DNA of 64,000 nt from Acanthornis magna. Its lineage: Eukaryota; Chordata; Aves; Passeriformes; Acanthizidae. The stretch lies in NCBI GenBank assembly GCA_036785705.1, contig JAWUZG010000084.1:13963501-14027500 (forward strand), written 5' to 3'. Shown piece by piece: positions 48,001 to 57,595 of the stretch. How positions within the stretch are numbered: the first letter of the stretch is position 1; each line of letters opens with the position of its first letter. A program made the position numbers and the translations under genes. The notes beneath the pieces were generated by a model. It searched no databases, was not told the DNA's origin, and saw only the letters and a list, made by a program, of their open reading frames with translations.

Positions 48001-50558
48001 TTTTCTAATCTAAGTCATTCTTGGGAGAAAATAACACTTTGTTCTTCCCTGCAGGTTATGGGACTGTGATCTCACAAGTGCTAGCTGTAAAGATCTGTCC
48101 AGACTCATCAGTACAAAGGAGACCCTCACAGAGATCAGTCTGATAGACAATAACCTGAGAGACTCGGGGATGGAAATGCTGTGTCAGGCGCTCAAGGATC
48201 CCAAATCTAAACTTCAGGAGCTATGGTGAGCTGCTGTCAAGTTTCACATACCCACTGCCTTCTTTGCAGGCCTCACGGAAGAAAGATGTAAGTGAAGTAA
48301 TGCCCACCCAGACAGATCTACAGTTGCAATGGTTCCATAAGCAACTCCTGCTGGTTGTTACTGAAAGGATTTACAGAGTTAAAAAGGGTTTTTCTAGATT
48401 TAAAGACTTCAAAAGGATTTGTACTTCTAAACTCATAGACACTTTGAAGATCTGCCTCATCACAGTCATCCTGTTACAAGCAAAAGGAGACCAAGCATCA
48501 CTTGCAGAGCTTCTAATTGTTTTATCATGCAACAAATGGCAGCTAAGAGACTTTAGAAGTTTGAAAGGCCTGGTGGAATAGCAAAACGAGTGCTGTGATC
48601 AGATATCTCAGGTTCTCCATGGGAGCAAAGCTCTCTCACTGATGAGACAAAAGAAAGCTCTAGTGACATAAACATTTCTCAGCCTCCTCTCCTGTGGAGT
48701 GTGTTACCTTTTAGGCTGGGATGGTGTGGTGGCTGGGAGAGGAAATTAATTCTTTCACTTAGAACTTGAACTGTCCTACATTGCAAATTCAGCTCCTGCC
48801 CCCAGGTGGGTTCTCCAGTCCTGGTGGTCTAGAAGTCAGTGAGGTGCCGCAGGAGTGCCCAGTGAAGCCAACAGCAACTGTCAGAGCAGCACACTTCACC
48901 TTTGGTTGTTCCTGTGCTTTCTGGGCAGGTGCATTTCCTAGGTGCATGCTCCAAGACAGATATCCCACGAATAGAATGGGAGAGGTGCTGCTTAGAAAGG
49001 ACTGAGCAGATGGACATTGAGAGGAGTAGAGTGATTGTGGGAAAGCTGAGGTTCCTCTGTTTCACTGTCTGGGCTCCTGTTACACAAATGTAAAGAAGAT
49101 CTCATGTCACTTTTGCCTTGCAGGGTTAGGGAGTGCGGGCTTACCACGGCCTGCTGCAAGGCTGTGAGCTCTGCCCTCAGCACCAACAAGCACCTGAAAG
49201 TACTGCACATGGGTGAGAACAAGCTGGGAGATGCAGGTGTGGAACTCCTGTGTGAAGGGCTGATGCACCCCAACTGCAACATCCAGTCCTTATGGTAAGG
49301 TGCACTCTCAGAAGTAATTTTCTGTCTTGCTGTCTGAATTCACCCTTTGACTTCTACTTCCATGGTCCCTACGGATGCCAGCACAAGTGCTGGTCCAGCC
49401 TCACCAGAAGGAGCAGGCAGCCAGCTGGAGCATCACCTCCAGCCCTGGGGTGGGATTTGCCTTCCCCATGAGCCTGTTCCCAGCTGGGCCCAGCTCTGGG
49501 CTGTGTGATGCTCAGAGCCCTGTGCTTGTTCTCTCCATGCTGTTGGACAGAAGCCAGACCTGTGCTCCGATGGCTGAGTTCACAGTGAGTGGAGCAGTGG
49601 GTCATGGGAGACATCAGTAAGACTTGCAAGACTGTTCCAGAAGGATATGTTTGCTGACCAGTTAAAGTCACTTGGTCATCAACTGAGAGGCCTCAGTTGC
49701 CCTTTTTAGAGAGATGGTTACAAGTCTCAAGTAATAAAGTGATAGTAATAAAGCTTAGAGCTGATTTATGATCAGTTTAAACCAAAGAGAAGATGATGCA
49801 TGATGGTGAAATTGGGAATAACTTCTGTGGGTTCCTTCTACTCCTGTAGCCACACACTGTTAAGCTTTAGGGAGGACTTTGAGGAGTTCAGCGGTCAGGA
49901 TGAGGGCAGCTCTCTCCGTGGCAAGACCTGAGCCAAGCCCTGCAGATGTCTTGGAGGTGCCATCTTAGCGGGGCACTCTGGTCCATGCTGGGGATGCCCA
50001 TGTCTGCTGCCCTGCTGTGGGCAGTGTTTCCTGGAGCCAGGGCTCACTGCACTGGCCTCTCCCTCCTCTCCCTGCAGGTTGGGTAACTGTGACCTGACAG
50101 CAGGCTGCTGTGCCACCCTTGCCACCGCCATGGCCACCAAGCAGTGCCTCACTGAGCTGGACCTGAGCTACAACCCTCTGGAAGACGAAGGCATCAGGAA
50201 GATCTGTGAAGCCTTGAGGAAGCCCAGCTGCAATGTGCAGCAGTTAATGTGAGAGACGTTGGTAGCCCTGGCAGCAGGGTGGGAAGCTGGTGCTGGTGAG
50301 GGAGTAAGGGGGTCCTGGGTTGTAAAACATATTTCTGGCTGCTTTCAAACCTAGATGGGGCCCTTCCTGGTATATGACCTTCCCATACTGGCCAATTGTG
50401 TGTGCATCTTTCTCTTCCCTTAACAGGAGGGTGCTTACTAAATCTCGCTTGCCTTTTTGTTTTGGTGTAGTTTGTACGACATTTTGTGGAGTTCTGAAGT
50501 GGATGATGAACTGAGAGCCTTGGAAGAGTCCAAACCTGAAGTGAAGATCATTTCATGA
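41924..50558 (+). CDS. RNH1: Ribonuclease inhibitor (RNH1), complete nine-exon coding sequence
   Basis: RNH1 is a cytosolic horseshoe-shaped leucine-rich-repeat protein that binds secreted-type ribonucleases (RNase A family, angiogenin) extremely tightly. It protects cellular RNA and is itself sensitive to oxidation. Coding segments are 41924-42009, 43662-43832, 45655-45825, 46434-46604, 47384-47554, 48055-48225, 49124-49294, 50078-50248 and 50471-50558. All introns are GT-AG and interrupt the codon after base 2. The total is 1371 nt including the TGA, giving 456 residues, equal to the pig protein as I recall it and close to the human one (461). It starts MELDIQCEE and ends KIIS. There are 31 cysteines. 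Family contact residues W257, W259, W314, W371, Y430, D431 and the C-terminal Ser are present (numbering includes Met), but the position equal to human Tyr437 is Leu433. No stop or frameshift was found. Orthology is inferred from the repeat pattern and both termini. Confidence 0.97.
42010..43661 (+). other. RNH1: RNH1 intron between coding exons 1 and 2
   Basis: GT-AG intron of 1652 bp. No repeat family, RNA gene or coding exon was recognised in it. Confidence 0.85.
43662..43832 (+). CDS. RNH1: RNH1 coding exon 2 (LRR pair 1, 171 bp)
   Basis: Encodes RLDDCNLSSSNCEDLSSI... through KLW, residues 29-86, shared codons included. The pattern LxxCxL...C..L...L.....L.EL.L..N.LGD.G...LC.GL..P.C.LQ.L is one A-type plus one B-type ribonuclease-inhibitor repeat. 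RLDDC matches the first repeat of mammalian RNH1. The acceptor is TTTCAG and the donor TATG|GTAAAG. Confidence 0.96.
43864..44736 (-). mobile_element. Antisense LTR, ERV-type, inside an RNH1 intron
   Basis: Read on the minus strand, the block starts TGTCATGAAGATC and ends in ...TTTGTGACAGCCA. A TATA-like 'tctataaaatg' lies about 200 bp from its start, and an ATTAAA lies close to its end. The possible flanking duplication (CTATCA on the left, CTACCT on the right) matches at only four of six positions, so the exact ends are provisional. No internal retroviral genes are attached. The family is not assigned. It lies opposite to RNH1 transcription and more than 30 bp from the exon-2 donor. Confidence 0.55.
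44737..45654 (+). other. RNH1: Rest of RNH1 intron between coding exons 2 and 3
   Basis: Unremarkable intronic sequence ending in a TCTCTCCTCCAG acceptor. No repeat or exon was recognised. Confidence 0.7.
45655..45825 (+). CDS. RNH1: RNH1 coding exon 3 (LRR pair 2, 171 bp)
   Basis: Encodes LQNCNLTSASCETLRSVL... ending KLQKLQ, residues 86-143. The B-type half carries LTELHVGDNRLG. In place of the usual Asp after LG it has Thr (RLGTAG), a small departure from the repeat consensus. Cysteines occupy all four usual positions. The donor is CTGCA|GTAAGT. Confidence 0.96.
46434..46604 (+). CDS. RNH1: RNH1 coding exon 4 (LRR pair 3, 171 bp)
   Basis: Encodes LEYCELTADIVEALNAAL... ending NLELLQ, residues 143-200. 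LEYC is shared with mammalian RNH1 at the same place. The second repeat cysteine of the A-type half is replaced (ADIVEAL), leaving three cysteines. The codon shared with the next exon reads CAC (His). The donor is CTACA|GTAAGG. Confidence 0.96.
46605..47383 (+). other. RNH1: RNH1 intron between coding exons 4 and 5
   Basis: A GT-AG intron of 779 bp with nothing recognised in it. The preceding intron (45826-46433, 608 bp) is likewise plain. Confidence 0.8.
47384..47554 (+). CDS. RNH1: RNH1 coding exon 5 (LRR pair 4, 171 bp)
   Basis: Encodes LENCGITSDSCMEISAVL... ending KIQKLW, residues 200-257. It matches mammalian LESCGVTSDNC at the same position. The final shared codon is W257, the equivalent of human Trp261, which packs against bound RNase. 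The donor is TGTG|GTAAGG. Confidence 0.96.
47851..47868 (+). repeat. T18 homopolymer in an RNH1 intron
   Basis: A run of about 18 T lies in the intron between coding exons 5 and 6 (47555-48054), roughly 185 bp before the exon-6 acceptor. It is simple sequence and probably length-polymorphic. Confidence 0.9.
48055..48225 (+). CDS. RNH1: RNH1 coding exon 6 (LRR pair 5, 171 bp)
   Basis: Encodes LWDCDLTSASCKDLSRLI... ending KLQELW, residues 257-314. The LWDC motif supplies W259, the equivalent of human Trp263. W314 at the end equals human Trp318. The loop DPKSK lacks the cysteine usually found near the end of the pair. The acceptor is CCTGCAG and the donor TATG|GTGAGC. Confidence 0.95.
48226..49123 (+). 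other. RNH1: RNH1 intron between coding exons 6 and 7
   Basis: An 898-bp GT-AG intron. It contains an open frame of 105 codons starting at 48264, but this has no repeat-protein pattern and is treated as chance. Confidence 0.8.
49124..49294 (+). CDS. RNH1: RNH1 coding exon 7 (LRR pair 6, 171 bp)
   Basis: Encodes VRECGLTTACCKAVSSAL... ending NIQSLW, residues 314-371. The adjacent cysteines in TACC are also present in mammalian RNH1 (TAACC). Such vicinal cysteines form the disulfides that drive oxidative unfolding of the family. Arg sits at the position of human contact Lys320. W371 equals human Trp375. The donor is TATG|GTAAGG. Confidence 0.96.
49295..50077 (+). other. RNH1: RNH1 intron between coding exons 7 and 8
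   Basis: A 783-bp GT-AG intron, GC-richer in its first and last quarters. It ends in CCTCTCCCTGCAG, a strong acceptor. No other feature was seen. Confidence 0.8.
50078..50248 (+). CDS. RNH1: RNH1 coding exon 8 (LRR pair 7, 171 bp)
   Basis: Encodes LGNCDLTAGCCATLATAM... ending NVQQL, residues 371-428. It is the most cysteine-rich exon (six) and has a second vicinal cysteine pair (GCC). LTELDLSYNPL corresponds to the LRELDLSNNCL repeat of mammals. The donor AAT|GTGAGA is acceptable, and the split codon reads ATT (Ile). Confidence 0.95.
50471..50558 (+). CDS. RNH1: RNH1 terminal coding exon 9
   Basis: The acceptor TTGGTGTAG is followed by LYDILWSSEVDDELRALEES..., ending VKIIS and TGA at 50556-50558, residues 428-456. 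This C-terminal cap aligns without gaps to mammalian LYDIYWSEE...VIS. Tyr430, Asp431 and the final Ser are kept. The residue equal to human Tyr437, a strong contact in RNase complexes, is Leu433. Confidence 0.95.
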
Positions 50559-50800
50559 GTGGTGACTACCAGCAGAACAATGTCAAAGCAATGTCCTCTT
50601 CTTAATCTGAACTTTTCATACATAAAACTAATTAACTTAATAGGGAATTTTCTTGTACCAAAACCATTTGTGGATTCCCTGAGTGGGTGTCTTGGGAGCT
50701 GATCGACCTTCTCTGCATCTCTGGATGTACTAACTCTGAGACTCGTGAAAGCTGCAGCATCACTATCCTTGAAATAAACAATTACTGGCTTGTAGAAGTG
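50559..50800 (+). other. RNH1: RNH1 3' UTR (minimum extent)
   Basis: Non-coding sequence after the stop codon leads to a canonical AATAAA at 50773-50778. Cleavage would be expected about 15-25 bases later. A second AATAAA at 51233-51238 could give a longer isoform. Confidence 0.6.
50773..50778 (+). terminator. RNH1: Poly(A) signal AATAAA, RNH1 proximal
   Basis: Canonical hexamer 215 bp after the stop codon, followed by a GT-rich stretch (gtagaagtgggtctc) that could act as the downstream element. Confidence 0.65.
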
Positions 50801-51232
50801 GGTCTCTAGCCTTTAGGAGCTCTTTAATCCTATAATCCCTTCTAACGAATTAGTTGGGCTTTAAAGAGAACTCCTTTCCCAAGGCAAGAGAACTACCCAC
50901 TGTATTGTTACTGGGTGGTGCTTTTGATAGGTCTCTGGGGAAGGCTCTCAAAAAAACTAAATGTTTTTAATCTAAAATGGAGGTCTCCCCTGTCTTTCCC
51001 TAAAAGAGTTGTTGGAAAAGCAGTGGTGGCCAAGGCACTAGAGAAAAAAGAAATGAGCAGCTGTTCAGCTGTGTAATGTCAAAATTGGTGTCCTTTGAAA
51101 AGTGATTTTCCTACAAACAAAAGATGCTGTGTGCATTTCTGCTAGTATGGGAAATGATTAAATGATTGATATGTTTGATGTGGCAAAGAGTGGTTCTACA
51201 GGAACTTTATACTTAATTTTTCTACTTATAAA

Positions 51233-51238
51233 AATAAA
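51233..51238 (+). terminator. RNH1: Poly(A) signal AATAAA, possible RNH1 distal
   Basis: Second hexamer about 675 bp after the stop, in an AT-rich context, with 'tttacttgtttgtttttcg' further downstream. Use is unproven. Confidence 0.4.
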
Positions 51239-51259
51239 ATATATCTGTATATTTCTCCT

Positions 51260-54200
51260 TTAAGACCAATCTAGTTACTTGTGAACTGCAATACTACTAA
51301 CACCTTGTTTTTACTTGTTTGTTTTTCGTAAGACCCTAGCTGAAACATGCCAGGAGAAGATCTTAGTCAAGGCCTTAGGTAAAGAACAAGCCTAGAAGAT
51401 ACTCCAGTTTTCAGGGGACACTCACTGGGGTTTCATGCCCAGAGTTGTAATCAACCCTTGTTCCAAGGGAAAATACAGCTACTGCATACCTGAACCACAA
51501 AAGAATGAATATAGCTTTAAAAATATAGAAGGCAGACCTGGCATTGCCCTTGGCTGGCCTTGCAGGAAGAATGCTGAAAAAATCCCATTCTCCAGCATCT
51601 TACCCATTCTGAGGGGCTCATAAATAGGCTTTTCAGTTCATGGTCTCTCCTCGACTTGGCGTGCACAGAAACCCGGATTAATTTCAAGCTGGGGGAGAAG
51701 ACAGGGCACCACAGGGGAAAGAGATGTGTAGGGAGAGCCAGAAAAATTAGGCATCTGGGAGGGTGTAAAGACAGCCCTCTAGAAAGACAGCAGATATTAT
51801 TAGAAGAGGATTTTCCCTGTCCTGGTTACCTGGGGTGGGGCACTCTGCCCTTGCACTGCCACTGCAGTGCCTGGAAAATGCCTCCTCTTCCTCCCCTGCA
51901 GGCAGATGAGCATTGGGAAGGGTCTGCCACCATGGCCCCTCTGGGGGTGTTCAGCCTGGGACAGCCTGCTCCCACCTGGGGTGAAGCCCCTGCCTGCCCT
52001 TCAGTCTCAGAGTGGCTTTGCATTTCCTCCAAGAACACACAGAATTTGGAAAAGTCTCTGCAGCAAATGCCACGTGTCCAGCTGCCAGCTACAGCAATGA
52101 AAACCACAAGAGCCATATTTTGCCTCCTCATGAGCTCAGGGCGTGTCAGGCCAGGCCAGCCTGGCATAGCTCTACAGTACCCGCAGGATGGGGATGGATC
52201 TGTGCATTCAGAACCTGTGCTGTGCTTTACGACAGCGTCAAGTCCTGTGCCTGGCTCTTAAAAAGCAGGTATACATCCCAGGATCAAGCCACTGTGGCAA
52301 CAGACACTTATAAACTAGGCTCAAGCAAGGACTTCCATTCCTAAAAACTCATTTGTTTTTATTCATCTATTAGTTAGTCCAGCTCACTTCCCTGACAAAC
52401 CTTGTCACAGCTGTGAACTTCGGAGAGCCGAAAGACACAGAAATTTGCTTCTGCATTTTGGATGTGTGGGTAAGCACCATTTTAAGCTAAATTAGTCAGG
52501 AATGGAGTCACAAACCTTTCATGTGGAGTAGGAAGGAGGCTGACAGGCAAAGCCTTACTCATACCAAGATCACAGCTGGAGCACTCAGCAGTTCCTGGGA
52601 CTTTGCAGTCGCATCCTGGTTCTCAGTCAGGGCAAATGCTTGGACCCCCTTGATACAGTGGTTTGCAAGTACTGACTTTGTACCAGCAAGGGCTGAGTTT
52701 CCCCTTGTACAATGAAGCTTAAAGACCAAATTATGGAACCAAAATGGAAGATTAAGAAATACAAGTATGACTTTCAGTTTAAGCAAATACTAGAGCCTTA
52801 AAAAGCATGCCCAAGAAATCTTAAATTCAGAGAAAACAGGTCTGTATTTTGGACCTCAGTAACAGCAACAGTGGTTTAGGCTGTAGCAAAACCTCAGGTT
52901 TCTGCTAGTAGTTTCAGATTCTACAACAAATCTAATTTTTTATTCATCACAGCATATGGTCTTGAGCTGGGAGGTCACAGCGTTCCAGTTAACTTTGCCA
53001 GAAGCAGTTAAACAAAGACTACCGTCCTCACAGTTTATACCCCAACCAAACCTCCTACTTGCTTTGGAATATCATCAAGTCACAGCTGCCCTGGCATCCC
53101 TGACTGCTCTCTTGTTGCCTGGGCTTTTTGGGAAGGAGTTCCAGTACAGCAAGGCCCCAGGCACTAACCTCAAATATTAGTGATGCTACCAGCAATTTCA
53201 GTGCTCCAGTTGAATCTGAAAGGGGAAATCAAGCCTGCTGTGTTTGAAGAGTTAACCACACACAGCTCCCTGCTTTGAAAACATTATTTGCCATCTGAGT
53301 CACTCCCAAACCTCTACTAAAACAATCTAAAAGAGACTTGCTTCTTGCCTGAATTCCTCTTTTCCACTGAAAACTAAATTTCCAATTATCATTTCCAATA
53401 TATCTCTTCCTTTCTGTGTGCTGATTTCATCAGCTGCTCCTTCCTCCCCCGTGCCTCCTTTTCATTTAATCTCTTTTACTAATGGGGAAAAAACATGGGA
53501 AAAAACCCCAAACAAACCACTAGTCAGGAAAGTCCCTCTCCCCATAAAGTAAGAAGAGTTTTGATCTACTTTACCCATTCCCCTCCTCTCAGCTGCAAGT
53601 GAACCATGGACATTTCTCCTCCTGGGGCAGAGCATTGCAGCCCCCTGCTTTCTTACTGAGTGATGCCCACTTCTCTGGCACTCACACTATAAATGCCAGC
53701 CAGTCCAGTGCACTCTCAGCTTGGCAAGGACTTGAAAATTGGCAGCTTGATGATTATGTGAGGTCAGCCTTGCCTCTTTCAGCCACAGCCAGCTGCATCC
53801 ACCATGAGAGGAAATGCAGCCCCCAGCAGGAGGAAGAAACTGTGCTGGGTCAGATGACTACACAGATGATAAGCCTTTCTGAGCTAAAGGGCACATCGGT
53901 GGCATGTGGGATGCAGGACCCTGTAGCTGGAGGAAACGGAAACTTTAATTGGCCAATATCGTGTCAGAGACTATCTAGTTTGCAATTAGAGGCAGGTATG
54001 CAGTGGGAGAGGTCAATTGTTGGCACTTCCTCAAGCCCTTGAAGATGTTCCAGAGCAAACACTCAGGAAAAGCCCTAAGCTGGGCTGTGCTGCCTTCAGG
54101 CTGTCACACAGCAGCCCATAATATCTGCGGAGGGAAATAAAGTCCCAGCACAGCTGTCACTTGCACAGGCACCCACATGCAGCTCATGCAAATCCTCCTC

Positions 54201-55914
54201 TGCTGCTCCCTGTTTCCTTCCTCACTGGTGATTATCACATTCCAGGGACAGTCCCATGCCACTGGGACAGTGCACAGACCCAGCAATGCCCACCCCAACT
54301 TCTTTACATCCCCCTGTGTGTTGCTTCTGCCTTGTCTACCCTTCACAGAGATGCTTGGTTCAGACCCCAATTATGCTTGGCAGATGATTAAAGCATCTCT
54401 TTGCTCCTGAGAACAGCAGTGCTCTGCAGGCCATATTGGGATTGTCTGGAAAGTGCTGCCTGCCTCCATGACTTCTGGGTGCAGGTCAGCTAAACCAGCT
54501 CCTTGTAGCTGGGTTAGAGGCATCAGCTCATGTCTCGCATGCCATAACCACAAACCAAGGAGTGAGGCTGCACTCGGAGATAATCAGAATATAAAGTACC
54601 GAAGAGTTTGCTCTGCAGCACTTCCCACAAAGAGGGGAGACTGTTTTGTTCATCCCTGGCCCCAGTGGGGAGTTGTTGCTTTCTATGCATTGGGCTCCCA
54701 GGGGATCCATCCCCTGCTCTGTGCCACAGGATGCAAAGCAAATCTAAATTAGACACACCACGTGGCAGGCAGCCCTGTCTCCTACCTACAGCAGGATCAA
54801 AGATAGCCATAATCCCACCAATGTGGGTTAGTCACCTAATGAATGCTCCGGGGAGGAAATCTGGCTGGATTTGGGTCACTTGAGAGAAAGCAAGCAAAGC
54901 TTCCAAGGCTGGAGAGAGAGAATGGAACTCATTTGAGACTTCTCAGGGAAGTTCATTGAAGCCCAGTTGGGATAAGGAGTGAAAACCAGATGAGGGAGGA
55001 AGGAAAGCACTGGATGATGGTGTTCTACATCCTTTCTCACCTCCCTCCAGAGTTCTCAGCCCTGTAATCTCTGTGTAATTTACCACCATCTTCTGAAAGA
55101 GAGAACCACCCCTGCTTTTCAGATGTCTCATTGCCGCTAAGCATTTCAAGCTTTTCTAGGCTCCTGGATTTTAGGCCTGGCAGCCCTGAAAAGGTATGGG
55201 ATAGCTTCGGCACACCTGAGACTATGGATTTAGCTCCAGAAGTGTGTGCAAAGATTGCAGAGTACCCATTCACTGCTGGCGTCAAGCTGCTACATGACAT
55301 GTATGGGAAAAAAAAAAAAAAAAGAAAATCCTACTGCTTTGGATAGAGAAAGTAGAGTTAAAACAACTGCATAGCAAAACCAGATGGAAAGCACATACTC
55401 TTGGCCCATTCATTGGATGCATTCAGGAAGGGCTTGCAGAGCTGGAAGGGACTTCACAAGTCAATATGGATTGGTGTCACCAAGTCCAGCAAGGGGTTAG
55501 AATTGCTCTTCTGCAAGCCCCTCAGCCTTTTCCTTCGTCTCCTGCCCGGTACCTGCTGGGTCTCTCCCAGAACTTGCAATGGAGGAGGTGTGGAGCCGCT
55601 CTCATTGTGACTCTGGCAGCTGGATTTTCCATGCAGGCACCCAAAACACCAGCCCTCCACAGTTTTGCTGGAGTTAATGGAGCAGCAGCCTCTCCACCTT
55701 GTTCCTTCCCCATGTATGCCCTGTTCTGACCCGGCTTCATCAATACAGGCTCCTGCCTTGCTGAGAGATTTCTCTTTGGTGAATGACAGGGAGTTAATGT
55801 GTTTGTTTGGAAAGGAGAGTGTCTGCTGCAGAGATGGAGGTGTGCAAAATATACCCTACACTGCAGCTGGGGAGCAGGGGTGCACCTGGGGCCTCTGGCA
55901 AAGGACCTCAGGAG
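51260..55914. other. Non-coding stretch downstream of RNH1
   Basis: No PTDSS2-like or other exon was recognised on either strand. A short A-rich run of about 16 lies at 55308-55323. A phrase at 55437-55490 ('gctggaagggacttcac' ... 'caccaagtccag') may be a very old CR1 piece, too weak to annotate separately. Confidence 0.45.
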
Positions 55915-56330
55915 AAATGTGAGGTCAACCATTAGGGTTTTGGAGCTGGAGTTAACAAGGATCAGAAGCCCACAATACTCCAGCTGAAAGAGATATTAGC
56001 AGCCTGTGAGGGGGTTCGAGCTGCCTCAGAAGGTTTTGGGATAGAAGCATCTCCTCTTGGCACCACAATTGCCGGTCCTACACTGGATGTTTCAAGGAAA
56101 CATCCCCTCAACACATCACACAACCAGCGCTAGATGGAGTAAGTGGGTAGCATTGGTTATTGGTTATATAATGAGCCCGAACAGGAAAACTATTTCCTAG
56201 GAATCCTAGAAGAGGTTAGGGACTGGCCAGAAGGCAGAGACTTTGGAGCAGTGTGTGAGAAGGTGACTTGTGCCCAAGAAGCACCACCACGTAAAGAGTT
56301 ACCAGAAAATGAAAGAGGATATGGGAGCTG
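55915..56330 (+). pseudogene. Decayed ERVL internal (pol-region) remnant
   Basis: Translation in more than one frame gives protein-like fragments, for example KEILAACEGVRAASEGFG in one frame and later DWPEGRDFGAVCEKV in the frame starting at 56143. Their style matches internal coding sequence of avian ERVL elements. Stops and frame changes interrupt it, so it is not functional. It runs directly into LTR-like sequence, which implies a large internal deletion. Assignment is by resemblance only. Confidence 0.5.
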
Positions 56331-56766
56331 GGAGAGTCTTGATAACACACCAATGTTTCGGCTACTGCTGAGCAGGGCTGTCCCTCTGGCATTCCTTCTC
56401 CTATCAAGGGGCTGGGAGTGGGCAAGATCCTGGGAGGGGACACAACCAGGCCAGCTGACCCAAACTAACCAAAGGGATATTCCAAACCATACGACATCAG
56501 CTCAGATATAAAAGCTAAGGGAGAGAGAAGGGATGGGGGGCTTTGGTTCTTCTACAATATTTGCCTTCCAGAGCAACCACTCCACATGCTAAAGCCCTGC
56601 TTCCTGGGAAGCATCTGAACATCCTTGCTGATGGGAATTAGAGATTTTTCCCTCTGCTTGTATACAAGAAAACTTTTGCTTCTCTTTTTTTGCTTTACTA
56701 AACTGCCTTATCACAACCTAATGGTTTCCATCTTATCTGGCACACAGCCAAGGTCAACACATGACA
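56331..56766 (+). mobile_element. ERVL-type LTR fragment
   Basis: Typical avian ERVL LTR phrases appear in order: 'gataacacaccaatgttt', 'gctactgctgagcagggct', 'gggaggggacacaacca', 'cagctgacccaaactaacca', 'agggatattccaaacca', then a TATA-like 'gatataaaagc' near 56503-56513, and a conserved 3' zone 'aaactgccttatcacaacc'. The end TGACA at 56762-56766 fits an LTR terminus. The 5' terminus was not located, so the LTR may be truncated. Confidence 0.7.
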
Positions 56767-56792
56767 GTCCTTTTCTGGAATCCATTCCAAAA

Positions 56793-56824
56793 GAGAGGAG
56801 AGAGGAGAGGGGAGAGGAGAGGGG
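56793..56824 (+). repeat. Short GAGAG/GAGGGG purine repeat
   Basis: About 32 bp of irregular 'gagagg' and 'gagaggg' units. It sits between the LTR end and the tandem array. Confidence 0.8.
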
Positions 56825-56828
56825 AACC

Positions 56829-57595
56829 CAAGACAATATATTTTATACACAATATTGCCCTTCCATTTCTATCCCAGTAATATCAAATCCTGCTCTTTCC
56901 CTCAAACATAAGCCCTTCCTACATTCCATTTATATCATTGTAATAGAAAATGTTCCTCTTTCACTCCAGCAGAAGCTCTTCCCAGGTGTGCACCATGTGT
57001 GTGACAGAGTTCAAAAATACTGGAGGTGCAAAGTAGAATAGAATAATCTAGAGCAGCATAGAACAAAGCACAACACAAGATATTTTACACACAACATTGC
57101 ACTTCCATTTATAACCCAGTAATAGCAAATCTTGTTCTTCACTCCAACAGAAGCTCTTCCCATGTGGGCAGTAAGGCCGAACACCCTCTTGACCCTGTTT
57201 CCCAGGCAGTACTAGGCAATCACAGAGACATACAGCAGGGAAGTAGGGAGATGAGATGAGCTCTTCAGGACACAAGGGAAAGGCAGTGGAGAGGTACCAC
57301 AGTGTGCAATGGAGTCCAAAAGGAATGGGGATGCCAGCTAGAGGAGAACAGAATGGAACAAAACACAACACAAGATATTTTATATGCACTATTGCACTTT
57401 CCTTTTATCCTGGGAATATAAAACATTGTTCTTTCACTCCAGCAGCTCTTCCCACATGTGCACAAGGGCCAGGACTTGACCAGTCACAGAGATGCACAAC
57501 AGGGAAGTGGGGAGATGAGCTCTTTGGGATGCAAGCAAAACACAGTGAAGAGGTATCACAGTGTGGGACAGAGACCTTGGTTTGTTTCCTTGTAC
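56829..57595 (+). repeat. Three-unit degenerate tandem repeat, period roughly 245-295 bp
   Basis: Three copies start near 56831, 57075 and 57370. Each opens with 'a(g)atattttatacaca-', a 'cttccatttatacc' block and then 'ctttcactccagcagaagct'. Copies 2 and 3 also share 'cagagacatacagcagggaag', 'gggagatgagctctt' and 'gaggtaccacagtgtg'. Copy 1 is shorter and carries an internal partial duplication of the 'tttcactccagcagaagctc' segment. It is non-coding. It could be a minisatellite-like array or repeated ends of an unknown element. Confidence 0.85.

Noticed and set aside
48264..48581. 105-codon frame inside RNH1 intron 6
   Set aside because: Lies wholly within an intron between two verified LRR exons and lacks the repeat pattern.
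56829..57595. Possible CRISPR-like or satellite array
   Set aside because: Only three diverged units of 250-300 bp without short direct repeats and spacers. It is a degenerate tandem repeat in a vertebrate genome.
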